33,895 bases of DNA, taken from contig CAINND010000101.1 of assembly GCA_903851035.1 (NCBI GenBank), forward strand, positions 1 to 33,895, in the 5' to 3' direction. Below are positions 8,704 through 17,084 of this stretch, in pieces. The notes beneath the pieces are model-generated. The model did not search any database, was not told the DNA's origin, and saw only the letters and a list, made by a program, of their open reading frames with translations. The DNA is from an uncultured Acidobacteriota bacterium (GTDB lineage: Bacteria > Acidobacteriota > Terriglobia > Terriglobales > Acidobacteriaceae). The position numbers and the translations under genes were made by a program. Numbering within the stretch: position 1 is the first letter of the stretch; every line of letters begins with the position of its first letter.

Positions 8704-9863
8704 TCGTTCATCATCTTCACAAAGTCGCCGAACAGGTAGTGCGAATCATGCGGCCCGGGCGAAGCCTCCGGGTGATACTGCACGCTGAAGAGCGGCATGG
8801 TGCGCGAGCGCAGGCCTTCCAACGTGTTATCGTTCAGGTCCACGTGCGTCAGCTCCACCTCACTCTGGTTCAGCGAGTCGGGATCCACCGCGTAGTTGTG
8901 ATTGTGCGCCGTAATCTCAATCTTGCCGGTCTTCAGTTGCTTGACCGGGTGATTGCCGCCATGGTGGCCAAACTTCAACTTGTAAGTCTTGCCGCCCAAG
9001 GCGAGCCCCGTGAGCTGATGTCCCAGGCAGATGCCGAAGATCGGCACGCGCCCCATCATCTTGCGGATCGCCTTCTGTGCGTACACCACGGCCTCCGGAT
9101 CGCCGGGACCATTGGACAGGAAGATGCCATCGGGATTCAGCCCCAGCACGTCTTCCGGCAGGGTCTGCGCCGGCACAACCGTCACGTCGCAGCCGCTGCT
9201 CACCAGCCGCCGCAGAATGTTGTGCTTGATGCCGTAATCGTAGGCGATAACCTTCTTGCGCTCCGGCGTCTTCAACTTCGCCGCCGACTCGCTGGTCACC
9301 ACCGTCAGCCGCGCCGTCTCATGCGGAACTTCAATCAGCCGCTCTTCGACGTCGCCCTTCGTCCACTGGTAACTGGTCTTGCAGCTGACTTCCTTCGCCA
9401 GGTCCAGTCCGTCAATGGTCGGAGTGGCCTTGGCCTGCGCAATCAGCTTTTCGGGATCGCTCTCCACCGTGCTCAGCACGCCGCGCATCACGCCGCGGTC
9501 GCGCAGGTGCCGTACCAGCGCGCGGGTATCAATATCGCTGATGACCGGAACCTTGTGGCGCTCCAGGTACTCGTCGGTCACCTGCTCGCTGCGATAGTTG
9601 CTGGCGTAGGGTGAAAACTCGCGCACCACCAGCCCCTCGATGTAAGGCCGCGTGGACTCTTCGTCATCAGGGTTGGTGCCGTAATTTCCAATTTCCGGGT
9701 TGGTGAGGACGACAATCTGCCCGGCATAGGAGGGGTCGGTGAAAATTTCCTGATAGCCGGTAATGGAGGTATTGAAAACGACTTCGCCGGTGCGTTCCAG
9801 CCGGGCGCCGTAGCCTTTGCCGCGAAAGACTTTGCCGTCTTCCAGCGCAAGGAGTGCTTGCAT
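8691..9863 (-). CDS. carA: Carbamoyl-phosphate synthase small (glutaminase) subunit
   Basis: CarA hydrolyses glutamine and channels ammonia to CarB. The 390-aa chain has the CarA-specific N-terminal domain (VFNTSITGYQEI, IGNYGTNPDD, then SDIDTRALVRHLRD) and a class-I glutamine amidotransferase domain. The nucleophile is C279 in FGICLGHQ and the His/Glu pair H364/E366 lies in QYHPEASPGPHDS. A GAGG sits about five bases before the ATG at 9863. The upstream gap carries a possible promoter. The gene is the first of carA, the exported protein, carB and FKBP. Confidence 0.98.
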   Translation of the reverse strand: MQALLALEDGKVFRGKGYGARLERTGEVVFNTSITGYQEIFTDPSYAGQIVVLTNPEIGNYGTNPDDEESTRPYIEGLVVREFSPYASNYRSEQVTDEYLERHKVPVISDIDTRALVRHLRDRGVMRGVLSTVESDPEKLIAQAKATPTIDGLDLAKEVSCKTSYQWTKGDVEERLIEVPHETARLTVVTSESAAKLKTPERKKVIAYDYGIKHNILRRLVSSGCDVTVVPAQTLPEDVLGLNPDGIFLSNGPGDPEAVVYAQKAIRKMMGRVPIFGICLGHQLTGLALGGKTYKLKFGHHGGNHPVKQLKTGKIEITAHNHNYAVDPDSLNQSEVELTHVDLNDNTLEGLRSRTMPLFSVQYHPEASPGPHDSHYLFGDFVKMMNEWRG

Positions 9864-9891
9864 CGCATCCTCGGGGGAGTGGATTTTATTA

Positions 9892-9920
9892 ATTCTATCA
9901 GCTAATCACGGCGCGCGTAA
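9892..9920 (-). promoter_or_regulatory. Candidate promoter of the car operon
   Basis: Read on the minus strand, TTACGC and TAGAAT are separated by 17 bases, and the TAGAAT lies about 28 bases before the carA ATG. The -35 match is weak, so this is only a candidate. It would give a short untranslated leader, leaving no room for a UTP-sensing attenuator. Confidence 0.3.
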
Positions 9921-9935
9921 CCCCCGCGGCATTTT

Positions 9936-9970
9936 ATGCATGATTATTCTAGTTAGCGAATATTATGCAT
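9936..9970 (-). repeat. AT-rich imperfect inverted repeat in the carA/reductase gap
   Basis: Arms of 13-14 bases (9936-9949 and 9958-9970), both bounded by ATGCAT, flank an eight-base loop. The repeat covers the stop codon of the reductase gene. It may be a terminator for lepB-reductase or a binding site for a car regulator. There is no run of T typical of a terminator. Confidence 0.45.
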
Positions 9971-10670
9971 TCCACGGCTGATACCCCGACTCCTCGGCGC
10001 TGTCTGAGGACTCCACCGTCGGTGCCTCGCCCACCCACAACTTTTCTTCCACGGCGCGCAATAGCTGCTGCGCCACGTCCGCGCGAGAGACCTGAAACCT
10101 CCGCGTCGCGCCCGTGTGTATCCGTACCCTCCCCGTCAGCGGACCATTCGTCAGCCCTACGGGGCGCAGCAGCGTCCAATCCAGGCCGCTGGCGCGCACC
10201 TCGGGCTCCATAATCTCCTTGTCGGCGTAGGGCGCGCGCAGCAGCGTGGAAAACACCACCCGCTGCCACAGGCTTGCCTGCACACGGCTCTCCCCCACGC
10301 CAAAGGAAGAAGTAATCACGATGCGTCGCAGCCCCATCTCCTTCATGACGGCAAGTATCTGGCGTGTACCCTGGCTGACGACGCCTGTGTTCCTGAAGAT
10401 GGAATTCTGCCCCAGGCAGTTGATGACCGCATCGGCGCCCAGCAGCGTCTTGCGCACGCTCTCCGCGTCCAGCACATTGCCCATCACAATGCGCATGTTC
10501 TGGTTCACCAGCGGCATGCGGTTGGGATTGCGCACCAGCACGCGCACGCTGTGACCTCTCTCCAGCGCCTGGCGAGTCACCTCCAGCCCGGTGCCGCCGG
10601 TTGCGCCAAAGATGGCCAGCCGCAACCCGTTTTTCTTCTCCACGGAGTTCTGTGCGCCAATCTCAATCAT
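9963..10670 (-). CDS. NmrA-like atypical short-chain reductase (NAD(P)-binding)
   Basis: The 235-aa protein has a classic N-terminal Rossmann start, LAIFGATGGTGLEV, followed by VRVLVRNPNRM and a GADAVINCLG strand. These place it among the atypical SDRs close to NmrA, BVR-B and complex-I-associated NDUFA9-like proteins. The usual Tyr-x3-Lys catalytic pair is not obvious, and many of this group are sensors or have unknown substrates. A WTLLRPVGLTNGPLTG stretch is typical of the family. The ATG overlaps the lepB stop by four bases, so it is translationally coupled to signal peptidase. The substrate cannot be told from sequence. Confidence 0.88.
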   Translation of the reverse strand: MIEIGAQNSVEKKNGLRLAIFGATGGTGLEVTRQALERGHSVRVLVRNPNRMPLVNQNMRIVMGNVLDAESVRKTLLGADAVINCLGQNSIFRNTGVVSQGTRQILAVMKEMGLRRIVITSSFGVGESRVQASLWQRVVFSTLLRAPYADKEIMEPEVRASGLDWTLLRPVGLTNGPLTGRVRIHTGATRRFQVSRADVAQQLLRAVEEKLWVGEAPTVESSDSAEESGYQPWNA

Positions 10671-11221
10671 CGTAGCTTCCCCATCATTCCCGCCGGCCAG
10701 TAAGCGAATACGGCCTTGCCGAAGATGGCCTGCCGTGTGACGGAGCCAAAGTCCCGGCTGTCGCTGGAGAGGTTGCGGTGGTCGCCCAGCAGAAAATAGC
10801 TGCCCTCCGGCACCATCAGCTCGCTCATCGAGCGCTCATCACGATACTGCACCGGCACGTAAGGCTCTTCCAGCCGCAGGCCGTTCACAAAAACCTGGCC
10901 GTGATCCACCACAATGCGGTCGCCAGGCACGCCCACCACGCGCTTAATGTAATTCTTCGCCGGATCGCCCGGATAGCGGAAGACCACCACGTCTCCGCGC
11001 TGGATATGGCCCAGACGGTAGGCATATTTGTTTATGAAGATCCGCTCCTGGTCGTTCAGGCCGGGCATCATGCTGGTGCCTTCCACCTTTACCGGCTGAT
11101 ACAGGAAGACGATGATGAAAACGCTGATGGCCACGGCAATAAGAACTTCGCGCAGCCATTGCCACCAGGCAACGTTTTGGCCGTCCTGTGGCGTTGCCGG
11201 ATTCTGTGGTATTTCGCTCAT
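10667..11221 (-). CDS. lepB: Signal peptidase I
   Basis: LepB cuts signal peptides from exported proteins at the outer face of the inner membrane. One N-terminal membrane segment (about residues 25-41) precedes the catalytic serine S50 in VEGTSMMPGL. The general-base lysine K93 lies in YIKRVVGVPGD, and the DHRNLSSDSRDFG box follows near the end. An ATG at 11248 gives nine more residues but has no ribosome site. The ATG at 11221 has GGGGTGG just upstream, so the 184-aa form is preferred. It is a compact single-anchor peptidase, and an NmrA-like reductase is coupled to its end. Confidence 0.94.
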   Translation of the reverse strand: MSEIPQNPATPQDGQNVAWWQWLREVLIAVAISVFIIVFLYQPVKVEGTSMMPGLNDQERIFINKYAYRLGHIQRGDVVVFRYPGDPAKNYIKRVVGVPGDRIVVDHGQVFVNGLRLEEPYVPVQYRDERSMSELMVPEGSYFLLGDHRNLSSDSRDFGSVTRQAIFGKAVFAYWPAGMMGKLR

Positions 11222-11359
11222 TTCCACCCCAATTGCTTCATTGTACATAGACGCATAACGGGCAAAATTGTTTCACTCCGGTGAATTTGCATGGCACCGC
11301 TGTGCCTCAGCATCGCGAGCCGCGATGCCGCCCTGTTTTGGCCCCCATTTACCCCCCGG

Positions 11360-11388
11360 TTGACGCTGCTCGTAACAAACGGTATAAA
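11360..11388 (+). promoter_or_regulatory. Sigma-70-type promoter for the TPR gene
   Basis: TTGACG (11360-11365) and TATAAA (11383-11388) are separated by exactly 17 bases, close to consensus. Transcription would start near 11395, about 70 bases before the chosen ATG at 11468. This argues against the longer reading frame that opens at 11291, because its first codons would lie upstream of the promoter. Confidence 0.7.
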
Positions 11389-11467
11389 GCTGTATCTTGA
11401 AGTAGTTACCGCCAGCCGCCATCTAAACTCCGCTGCGGCGGCTGGATTCGAGTTTGTGGAAGGGCCC

Positions 11468-12049
11468 ATGACCAAGAAAACGGATGTGAAGGCAAAAAGT
11501 CCCGCCTCCCCCCGGTCCAAAGGCGAAAACCGCAAGCCGGCCCCCAATGAGCAGCAAGTGCTGTTTGCGCAGACCATGCAAGCCTACGAACAAGCCCTTA
11601 AGTTGTTCCAATTAAAGAAGTTCGAGAAGGCCTGCCCGCTGCTGGACAAGGTCGCCGCCTCTGGCGTCAGCGAGCTTGCCGACCGCGCCAAGATTCACCT
11701 CAAGGTCTGCCGGCAGCAAATGGAGCAGGTTCGCAACAGCTTTGGCACGCCGGAAGAGCATTACGACTTTGCCATCTCCCTGATGAATGATGGCGAATTC
11801 GTTGGCGCACGCGAACACCTGGAAAAGCTCTCCGTTAAGAACCCGTCGCTCGACTTCGTCTGGTACGGCTTTGCCGTGCTGGAGTGCCTGACCGGGCGCA
11901 CGGCTGAAAGCCTGCAGCATCTGGCCGAGGCTATCCGCCTGAATCCCAGCACTCGCTTCCAGGCGCGCAACGATTCGGATTTCCGCAACATGGCCGACGA
12001 TCCGCGCTTCACGGAGTTGCTGTATCCCGAAGGCACCGTGGGGGCTTAG
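11468..12049 (+). CDS. TPR-repeat protein of unknown role
   Basis: The protein has 193 aa. After a charged Lys/Ser/Pro-rich N-terminus (about 1-28), helix pairs with TPR spacing are visible: around QAYEQALKLFQLKKFEKACPLL, HYDFAISLMNDGEFVGAREHL, and FAVLECLTGRTAESLQHLAEAIRLNP. The last is a near-perfect TPR motif ending in NPSTRFQARN. TPR arrays bind partner proteins, and the sequence does not reveal which. The ATG at 11468 has GGAAGGG upstream and sits downstream of a good promoter. There is no signal peptide, so a cytoplasmic role is likely. It may share a transcript with yvcK, 78 bases further on. Confidence 0.85.
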   Translation: MTKKTDVKAKSPASPRSKGENRKPAPNEQQVLFAQTMQAYEQALKLFQLKKFEKACPLLDKVAASGVSELADRAKIHLKVCRQQMEQVRNSFGTPEEHYDFAISLMNDGEFVGAREHLEKLSVKNPSLDFVWYGFAVLECLTGRTAESLQHLAEAIRLNPSTRFQARNDSDFRNMADDPRFTELLYPEGTVGA

Positions 12050-12127
12050 GCTGTAGCGGCCCAGGCCCTCTGCTCATCGCCATTTTTTCATTTCCACACC
12101 TAGCTGGCCTCTGTTATTACGGCTTCC

Positions 12128-13192
12128 ATGAAGATGAAGTTGCCCAACCCGATCGTGACATCCGCGGAGGGACTTCGCGTGGTTGCCATCGGCGGCGGCA
12201 CGGGGCTTTCCACCCTGCTGCGCGGATTGAAGCGCCATGTACAGCCCCGCCCACTTGGCGTGCAGATCCTTGAATTACCCGCCATTGCGCGCCTTACCGG
12301 CATCGTCACCGTCACCGATGATGGTGGCAGCAGCGGGCGACTTCGCAAGGAGCTCGGCGTACCTCCGCCGGGCGACATTCGCAATTGCATGACCGCCCTC
12401 AGCGACGACGAAGAGCTGCTCAATCAGCTCTTCTGCTACCGCTTCAGCGGCGGAGGCCTGAGCGGCCACAGCTTCGGCAACCTCTTCCTCACGGCGCTGG
12501 CCGGCGTCACCGGAGACTTCTCCCAGGCCGTGCAACTCAGCTCGCAGATTCTGAAGACGCGCGGCGAGATATTTCCCGCAGCCGCCAACAGCAACCTGCA
12601 ACTCGACGCGCTGATGCACAACGGCAAGCATGTCGTCGGCGAGACGAAGATCACGGCCAGCCGTAGCGGCATCGCTCGTCTCAAGCTAGTGCCATCGAAC
12701 GCTCGTCCCCTGCCGCAGGCCATCCAGGCCATCCGAGAGGCCGATCTCATCACCATGGGGCCGGGATCACTGTTTACCAGCATCATCCCCAACCTGCTGG
12801 TACACGGTGTGCCCAAGGCCATTGTGCAGAGCAACGCCGTGCGCGTTTACATCGGCAATCTGATGACGCAGCCCAACGAAAGCACAGGCCTCACCGCCAG
12901 CCAGCACATGGAGGCCATTTTCAGTCACGCCAAGTGCAAGGTCTTCGACTACGCCCTGCTCAACTTCGCTCCCGTGCCGGCCGCGCTGCGCCAGCGCTAC
13001 GCAGACGATAACTCCGAGCCTCTGCATAACGATCTGGACGCCATCCGCGCCCTCGGCGTCACGCCCATCCTGGGCGACTACCTGGATGCCAGCCACTTTG
13101 CGCGCCACGCCACGGACCGCATCACCACTGACCTGCTGAAGCTGGCCGTGCGCCTGCACCCGCAACAGTCCTCGAACTCGCCGCAATCTTAG
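12128..13192 (+). CDS. yvcK: Gluconeogenesis/morphology factor YvcK (CofD-like fold)
   Basis: YvcK proteins bind UDP-sugars (UDP-GlcNAc in Bacillus) and are needed for growth and normal cell shape on gluconeogenic carbon sources. The 354-aa chain shows the family hallmarks: VVAIGGGTGLSTLLRGLK at the N-terminus, VTVTDDGGSSGRLR, PPPGDIRNCM and the MGPGSLFTSIIPNLLV segment of the CofD-like fold. Its neighbour glmU makes UDP-GlcNAc, the likely ligand, which gives the pairing biochemical sense. A nearby start codon with a good ribosome site is not evident; the ATG at 12128 gives the usual length. Confidence 0.94.
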   Translation: MKMKLPNPIVTSAEGLRVVAIGGGTGLSTLLRGLKRHVQPRPLGVQILELPAIARLTGIVTVTDDGGSSGRLRKELGVPPPGDIRNCMTALSDDEELLNQLFCYRFSGGGLSGHSFGNLFLTALAGVTGDFSQAVQLSSQILKTRGEIFPAAANSNLQLDALMHNGKHVVGETKITASRSGIARLKLVPSNARPLPQAIQAIREADLITMGPGSLFTSIIPNLLVHGVPKAIVQSNAVRVYIGNLMTQPNESTGLTASQHMEAIFSHAKCKVFDYALLNFAPVPAALRQRYADDNSEPLHNDLDAIRALGVTPILGDYLDASHFARHATDRITTDLLKLAVRLHPQQSSNSPQS

Positions 13193-13249
13193 CCGCGCCC
13201 TTGCTGCCGCACACGATTCCGGCCCGCTCTGCTTTACAATGAATGCGCA

Positions 13250-14683
13250 ATGACCACTCCTAGATTTGCCATCGCCATCCTGGCCGCCGGTAAGGGCACG
13301 CGGCTCAAGAGCAAGCTGCCCAAGGTGCTGCACCAGATTGCCGGGCTTCCCCTGCTGAGCCATGTGGTGCGCGCCGCCAGCCAGATCGTTCCCGTCGAGG
13401 ACATCTACTGCATCATCGGCCATGAGGCCGAACGCGTGCGCCAGGAGATTGCGCCGCTTGGCGTGCAGTTTGTGGAGCAAACCGAGCAGCGCGGCACCGG
13501 GCACGCCATCATGCAGTGTCGCCAGGCGCTAGCCGCCTACGATCACGTGCTCGTCCTCAGCGGCGACGTGCCGCTCATCCGCCCGGAGACTATCGCCAGT
13601 GTTCGCGACTTCCACATCGCGCGTAAATCCGCCATGACCATCCTTACCGCACGGCCGCCAGACCCCTTCGGGTACGGACGCATCGTCCGCCGCGCGGAGC
13701 ACAACACGGAGACCGATCACGTCGCCGCTATCGTCGAGCAGAAACAGCTCACGCCTGCGCAGGAGACGATCGGCGAGATCAACAGCGGCATCTACACCTT
13801 CCTCGTAAAGGAGCTCTTTGCCCGCATCGATCGTCTCTCCACCGACAATCCTCACGGTGAGTACTACCTTACGGAGATTGCCGCCATCCTCGGGCAGGAA
13901 GGCCTGCCCGTGCTCGCCCTGCCCACCGCGCACGCCAGCGAGGTTCTTGGAGTCAACACGCGCCGCGAACTCGCACAGCTCGACGCCATCCTGCGCGAGC
14001 GCAAGACACGCGAACTGATGGACAACGGCGTCACCATCTTCAAGCCGGAAACAGTGATGATCGACGCCGACGTGCAGATCGGTGCCGACACGGTCATCGA
14101 GCCGTTTGTGCAACTGCTCGGCAACACCGCGCTCGGCGAGGATTGCCTCGTCCGCAGCTTCAGCGTGCTCACCAATCTCAAGTCCGGCAACGGGGTAAAG
14201 TTTCACCAGGGCACCATCGCCGAGGATTCCACCGTGGGTGATGCCGCGGTCATTGGCCCCTACGCCCGCCTGCGAATGGGCAGCCAGATTGGCCCCGAAG
14301 CGCATGTGGGCAATTTTGTGGAGACGAAAAAGACGCGCCTCGGCCGCGGCGCCAAGGCCAATCACCTCACCTATCTCGGCGACGCCGAAATAGGCGAGCG
14401 TACCAACATTGGCGCCGGCACCATCACATGCAACTATGACGGAGTCAACAAGAGCACGACGAAGATCGGCGCAGGTGCCTTCATCGGCAGCGATACCACA
14501 CTGGTCGCGCCGGTCAGCATCGGCGATGGAGCCTACATCGGCGCCGCAAGCTGCATTACAAAGGATGTTCCCGCCGACTCGCTTGGCCTGACGCGTCCTG
14601 AGCAGGTGGTGAAAGAAGGCTGGGCCACGGCCAAGCGCGTCCGGCTGGAAGCGGCCAAGAAAGCGGCGTCGCAGAAGAAATAG
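13250..14683 (+). CDS. glmU: Bifunctional UDP-GlcNAc pyrophosphorylase / GlcN-1-P acetyltransferase
   Basis: GlmU acetylates glucosamine-1-phosphate and then couples it to UTP, giving UDP-GlcNAc for peptidoglycan and lipid A. The 477-aa protein has the uridylyltransferase N-terminus (ILAAGKGTRLKSKLPKVLH, then a QRGTGHAI stretch and LSGDVPLI). From about residue 260 a left-handed beta-helix acetyltransferase follows, with hexapeptide repeats such as VMIDADVQIGADTVI, ending in the conserved VGNFVETKKTRLG, NYDGVNKSTT and GAGAFIGSDT motifs. The end is slightly Lys/Ala rich. A strong hairpin follows 21 bases after the stop. Confidence 0.98.
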   Translation: MTTPRFAIAILAAGKGTRLKSKLPKVLHQIAGLPLLSHVVRAASQIVPVEDIYCIIGHEAERVRQEIAPLGVQFVEQTEQRGTGHAIMQCRQALAAYDHVLVLSGDVPLIRPETIASVRDFHIARKSAMTILTARPPDPFGYGRIVRRAEHNTETDHVAAIVEQKQLTPAQETIGEINSGIYTFLVKELFARIDRLSTDNPHGEYYLTEIAAILGQEGLPVLALPTAHASEVLGVNTRRELAQLDAILRERKTRELMDNGVTIFKPETVMIDADVQIGADTVIEPFVQLLGNTALGEDCLVRSFSVLTNLKSGNGVKFHQGTIAEDSTVGDAAVIGPYARLRMGSQIGPEAHVGNFVETKKTRLGRGAKANHLTYLGDAEIGERTNIGAGTITCNYDGVNKSTTKIGAGAFIGSDTTLVAPVSIGDGAYIGAASCITKDVPADSLGLTRPEQVVKEGWATAKRVRLEAAKKAASQKK

Positions 14684-14699
14684 CTACCCGCACGCATAT

Positions 14700-14736
14700 A
14701 AAAAGGGCGAGGCCATTTGGCTTCGCCCGTTTGCTT
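14700..14736 (-). terminator. Bidirectional terminator between glmU and a small membrane gene
   Basis: A 10-bp stem (14705-14714 / 14719-14728, one G-T wobble) has a four-base loop. On the minus strand it is followed directly by five T, and on the plus strand by GTTTGCTT. It can end both glmU and the convergent 74-aa gene, with the better U tract on the minus side. Confidence 0.85.
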
Positions 14737-14788
14737 GACTAGCACGCGCTGCCGCACGCAGCACGACCATCAACCTGGCAATCGAATA

Positions 14789-15013
14789 CTAAATCTGCAC
14801 GCTCTCGCCACCCATGCGCGCCACCAGAATGCCGATGACGATGAGATCTACCGCGCCCAGCGGCTGACCGTAAGTGCCTGCCTCCAATGCCATGCCGGAA
14901 AACAACAGCCAGATCGTTCCGACGATTGCAATCAACTTACCAATTGGGCGCAACACGGGATCGTGCGTCACACCCAGAACTTTTTCCTCACCATATGCGT
15001 GATGTCCGCTCAT
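14789..15013 (-). CDS. Small two-helix membrane protein (74 aa)
   Basis: I do not recognise a family. The protein has a polar N-terminus (SGHHAYGEEKV) and then two hydrophobic stretches, around residues 25-41 (KLIAIVGTIWLLFSG) and 52-66 (LGAVDLIVIGILVARM). The frame is open upstream to 15259, but the ATG at 15013 has a perfect AAGGAG six bases before it, which settles the start. A terminator lies downstream on the same strand. The purU gene runs the other way, so this is a single-gene unit. It could be an anchored accessory or stress protein, which is inference only. The good ribosome site and terminator make it a believable gene. Confidence 0.78.
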   Translation of the reverse strand: MSGHHAYGEEKVLGVTHDPVLRPIGKLIAIVGTIWLLFSGMALEAGTYGQPLGAVDLIVIGILVARMGGESVQI

Positions 15014-15127
15014 AAGGCTCCTTATGCATAATGGATGCGCCACCCCCATCCGGGGATTCGCAAATTTGCCGTCCTCCGGTGATACACTTTGAAAATCCAC
15101 AATCATTCTGAATGGAAACCGCTGGCC

Positions 15128-16000
15128 ATGTCTTCTTCTTTGCAGGGTAGCCGCTCCGCCGTACTCCTCATCAGTTGCCCGGATCGCAAAGGCCTGGTGG
15201 CGGTCATCTCCAATTTCATCTTTCAGCACAACGGCAACATCCTGCACGCCGACGAGCATCGCGACGCGGAGACCAGCCTCTTCCTCATGCGCGTTGAATT
15301 CGAACCTTCGGGCCTCGATGTCTCACTCGACCAGTTGGCCGCGGAGTTTCTACCAATCGCTACACAATACGAAATGCAGTGGCGGTTGGCCAAGAATCAG
15401 CGCCGCCCGCGCATGGCCATCCTCGTCTCGCAGTACGACCACTGCCTGGCTGACCTGCTCTACCGCCATCGCGCCGGAGAACTCGATTGCGACATCCCGC
15501 TCGTCCTCAGCAACCATGAGAGCGCGCGCGACATGGCCGCCTTTTACGGCATCAACTTCGTGCACCTGCCCATCACGCGGAATACCAAGCTCACCGTCGA
15601 GCAGCAGCAGATTGCCCTGCTCCGCCAGCATGAGTGCGACCTTGTGGTGCTGGCGCGCTACATGCAGATTCTTTCGCCGGCGTTTCTCGCGGCCTTCCCG
15701 CACCAGATCATCAACATCCACCATTCGTTTCTGCCCGCCTTCATCGGCGCACGCCCCTACCACCAGGCCTTCGAGCGCGGCGTCAAACTGATTGGCGCCA
15801 CCAGCCACTACGTCACGGAGATTCTCGACGACGGCCCCATCATCGAACAGGCCGTCTCGCGCATCTCGCACCGCGACTCCGTGGAGAACCTTGTGCAGAA
15901 GGGCCGCGACCTGGAGAAGGTTGTCCTCAGCCGTGCCGTGGGCTGGCACCTGGAAAACCGCGTGCTGCTGTATGGAAAGAAAACGGTGGTCTTCGACTAG
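15128..16000 (+). CDS. purU: 10-formyltetrahydrofolate deformylase PurU
   Basis: PurU splits 10-formyl-THF into formate and tetrahydrofolate, balancing one-carbon pools and feeding formate to PurT. The N-terminal ACT domain starts at VLLISCPDRKGLVAVI, where glycine and methionine act in E. coli. The formyltransferase-like domain follows (ARYMQILSPAF, then INIHHSFLPAFIGARPYHQA and the final GATSHYVTEILDDGPII). The catalytic histidine lies in the IHHSFLP motif. A TTG start at 15089 is possible, but the ATG at 15128 gives a normal 290-aa protein that begins just before the ACT domain. It converges with the AmrS-like gene, with 20 bases between stops. Confidence 0.95.
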   Translation: MSSSLQGSRSAVLLISCPDRKGLVAVISNFIFQHNGNILHADEHRDAETSLFLMRVEFEPSGLDVSLDQLAAEFLPIATQYEMQWRLAKNQRRPRMAILVSQYDHCLADLLYRHRAGELDCDIPLVLSNHESARDMAAFYGINFVHLPITRNTKLTVEQQQIALLRQHECDLVVLARYMQILSPAFLAAFPHQIINIHHSFLPAFIGARPYHQAFERGVKLIGATSHYVTEILDDGPIIEQAVSRISHRDSVENLVQKGRDLEKVVLSRAVGWHLENRVLLYGKKTVVFD

Positions 16001-16020
16001 TTTTCGGTTCAGCTGCGCCG

Positions 16021-17043
16021 CTAATCCCAGCGCCCGGCAATCTCCGCGCCGCAGTGCGGACAACGCCCGCCGACAATCGCCATCTTCTCAATCCTGTGCC
16101 AGCTACGCTGAATCAGCGTGCGGTTGCATTGCGGGCAGCGCGTCGTTCCGCCCTCTCGCGTGTTGATATTGCCCTCGTACACATACTTCAGTCCGCGCTC
16201 CATGGCCGTTTGCCGCGCCCGGTGCAAGGTCTCCGGCGGCGTCGGCCCACGGTCCTGCATCTTGTAATCCGGATGGAAGGCCGTGAAGTGCAGCGGCACG
16301 TCATCGCCCAGCTCGCCCATGATCCAGTCGCAGAGTTCACGGGTCTCCGCCGCGCTGTCGTTGGCTCCGGGGATGAGCAGGTTCGTCACCTCGAACCAGA
16401 CATTGGTCTCGCGTCGCAGCCAGCGCAAAGTGTCCAGTACCGGCTCAAGGTGCGAGAGTGTCAGCCGTCCGTAAAATTCCTCGCGGAAGCCCTTCAGGTC
16501 CACGTTGGCGGCGTCCATGTGCTCATACACATCAAAGAACGCCTCGCGCGTAATGTAGCCGTTGGTGACCATCACCGTGCGCAGCCCTCGCGCGTGTGCC
16601 AGCCGGGCGATGTCCACGGCATACTCCGCCCAGATGGTCGGTTCGTTGTAAGTGAAGGCGATGGAAGGTGCACCCTGCTCGATGGCCAGTGCGACAACCT
16701 CTTCGGCTGACATATGGTGCGCACTGCCCTGCACCTGGCTGGCGCGGCTGATATCAAAGTTCTGGCAGAACTGGCAGCCCAAATTGCAGCCCGCCGTGCC
16801 GAGTGAAAGGATTGTGCTGCCGGGATGGAAGTGGAAGAGCGGCTTCTTCTCGATTGGGTCCACGGCCAGCGCCGCCGGGCGCCCATAGCCGTTTTGAATC
16901 AGTTCGCCGCCAACGTTTTGCCGGATATAGCAGAAGCCGTGCTGGCCTTCACCGAGGTGGCAGTTACGCGGACACAGATAACAATGCACGCGTCCATCCG
17001 GCATCGGCTTCCACCAGCGCGCGGGATGAGTTGCCGTCGGCAT
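16021..17043 (-). CDS. amrS: AmmeMemoRadiSam-type radical SAM enzyme (AmrS-like)
   Basis: The 340-aa protein belongs to the pyruvate-formate-lyase-activating-like radical SAM group known as AmrS, whose biochemical product is not settled. The SAM cluster cysteines are C86, C90 and C93 (GCNLGCQFC). An N-terminal cysteine set (C21, C24, C28, C38 in CYLCPRNC and GFCY) is typical of the family. A C-terminal zinc ribbon (CPQC about 314-317, CPHC about 331-334) is also present. FTYNEPTIW and VTNGYITREAF match the barrel motifs. A good AGGAGAG lies before the ATG. The usual partners (AMMECR1 and Memo) are not in the window. Upstream on the same strand are a rhodanese and a zinc-ribbon gene. Confidence 0.9.
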   Translation of the reverse strand: MPTATHPARWWKPMPDGRVHCYLCPRNCHLGEGQHGFCYIRQNVGGELIQNGYGRPAALAVDPIEKKPLFHFHPGSTILSLGTAGCNLGCQFCQNFDISRASQVQGSAHHMSAEEVVALAIEQGAPSIAFTYNEPTIWAEYAVDIARLAHARGLRTVMVTNGYITREAFFDVYEHMDAANVDLKGFREEFYGRLTLSHLEPVLDTLRWLRRETNVWFEVTNLLIPGANDSAAETRELCDWIMGELGDDVPLHFTAFHPDYKMQDRGPTPPETLHRARQTAMERGLKYVYEGNINTREGGTTRCPQCNRTLIQRSWHRIEKMAIVGGRCPHCGAEIAGRWD

Positions 17044-17084
17044 CTTCTCTCCTGCTTGGTAAAACCTGCGGCGTTTGGCGCCCG

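Noticed and set aside
8667-9614. 315-aa open frame opposite carA
   Set aside because: It is antisense to carA, His/Arg/Gln-rich, and shows no recognisable fold.
9936-9970. Arginine-repressor (ARG box) reading of the carA upstream dyad
   Set aside because: The dyad does not match TGAAT-N4-ATTCA. It is listed only as an imperfect inverted repeat.
11291-11467. N-terminal extension of the TPR gene
   Set aside because: A good promoter lies inside it (11360-11388), and the ATG at 11468 has a better ribosome site.
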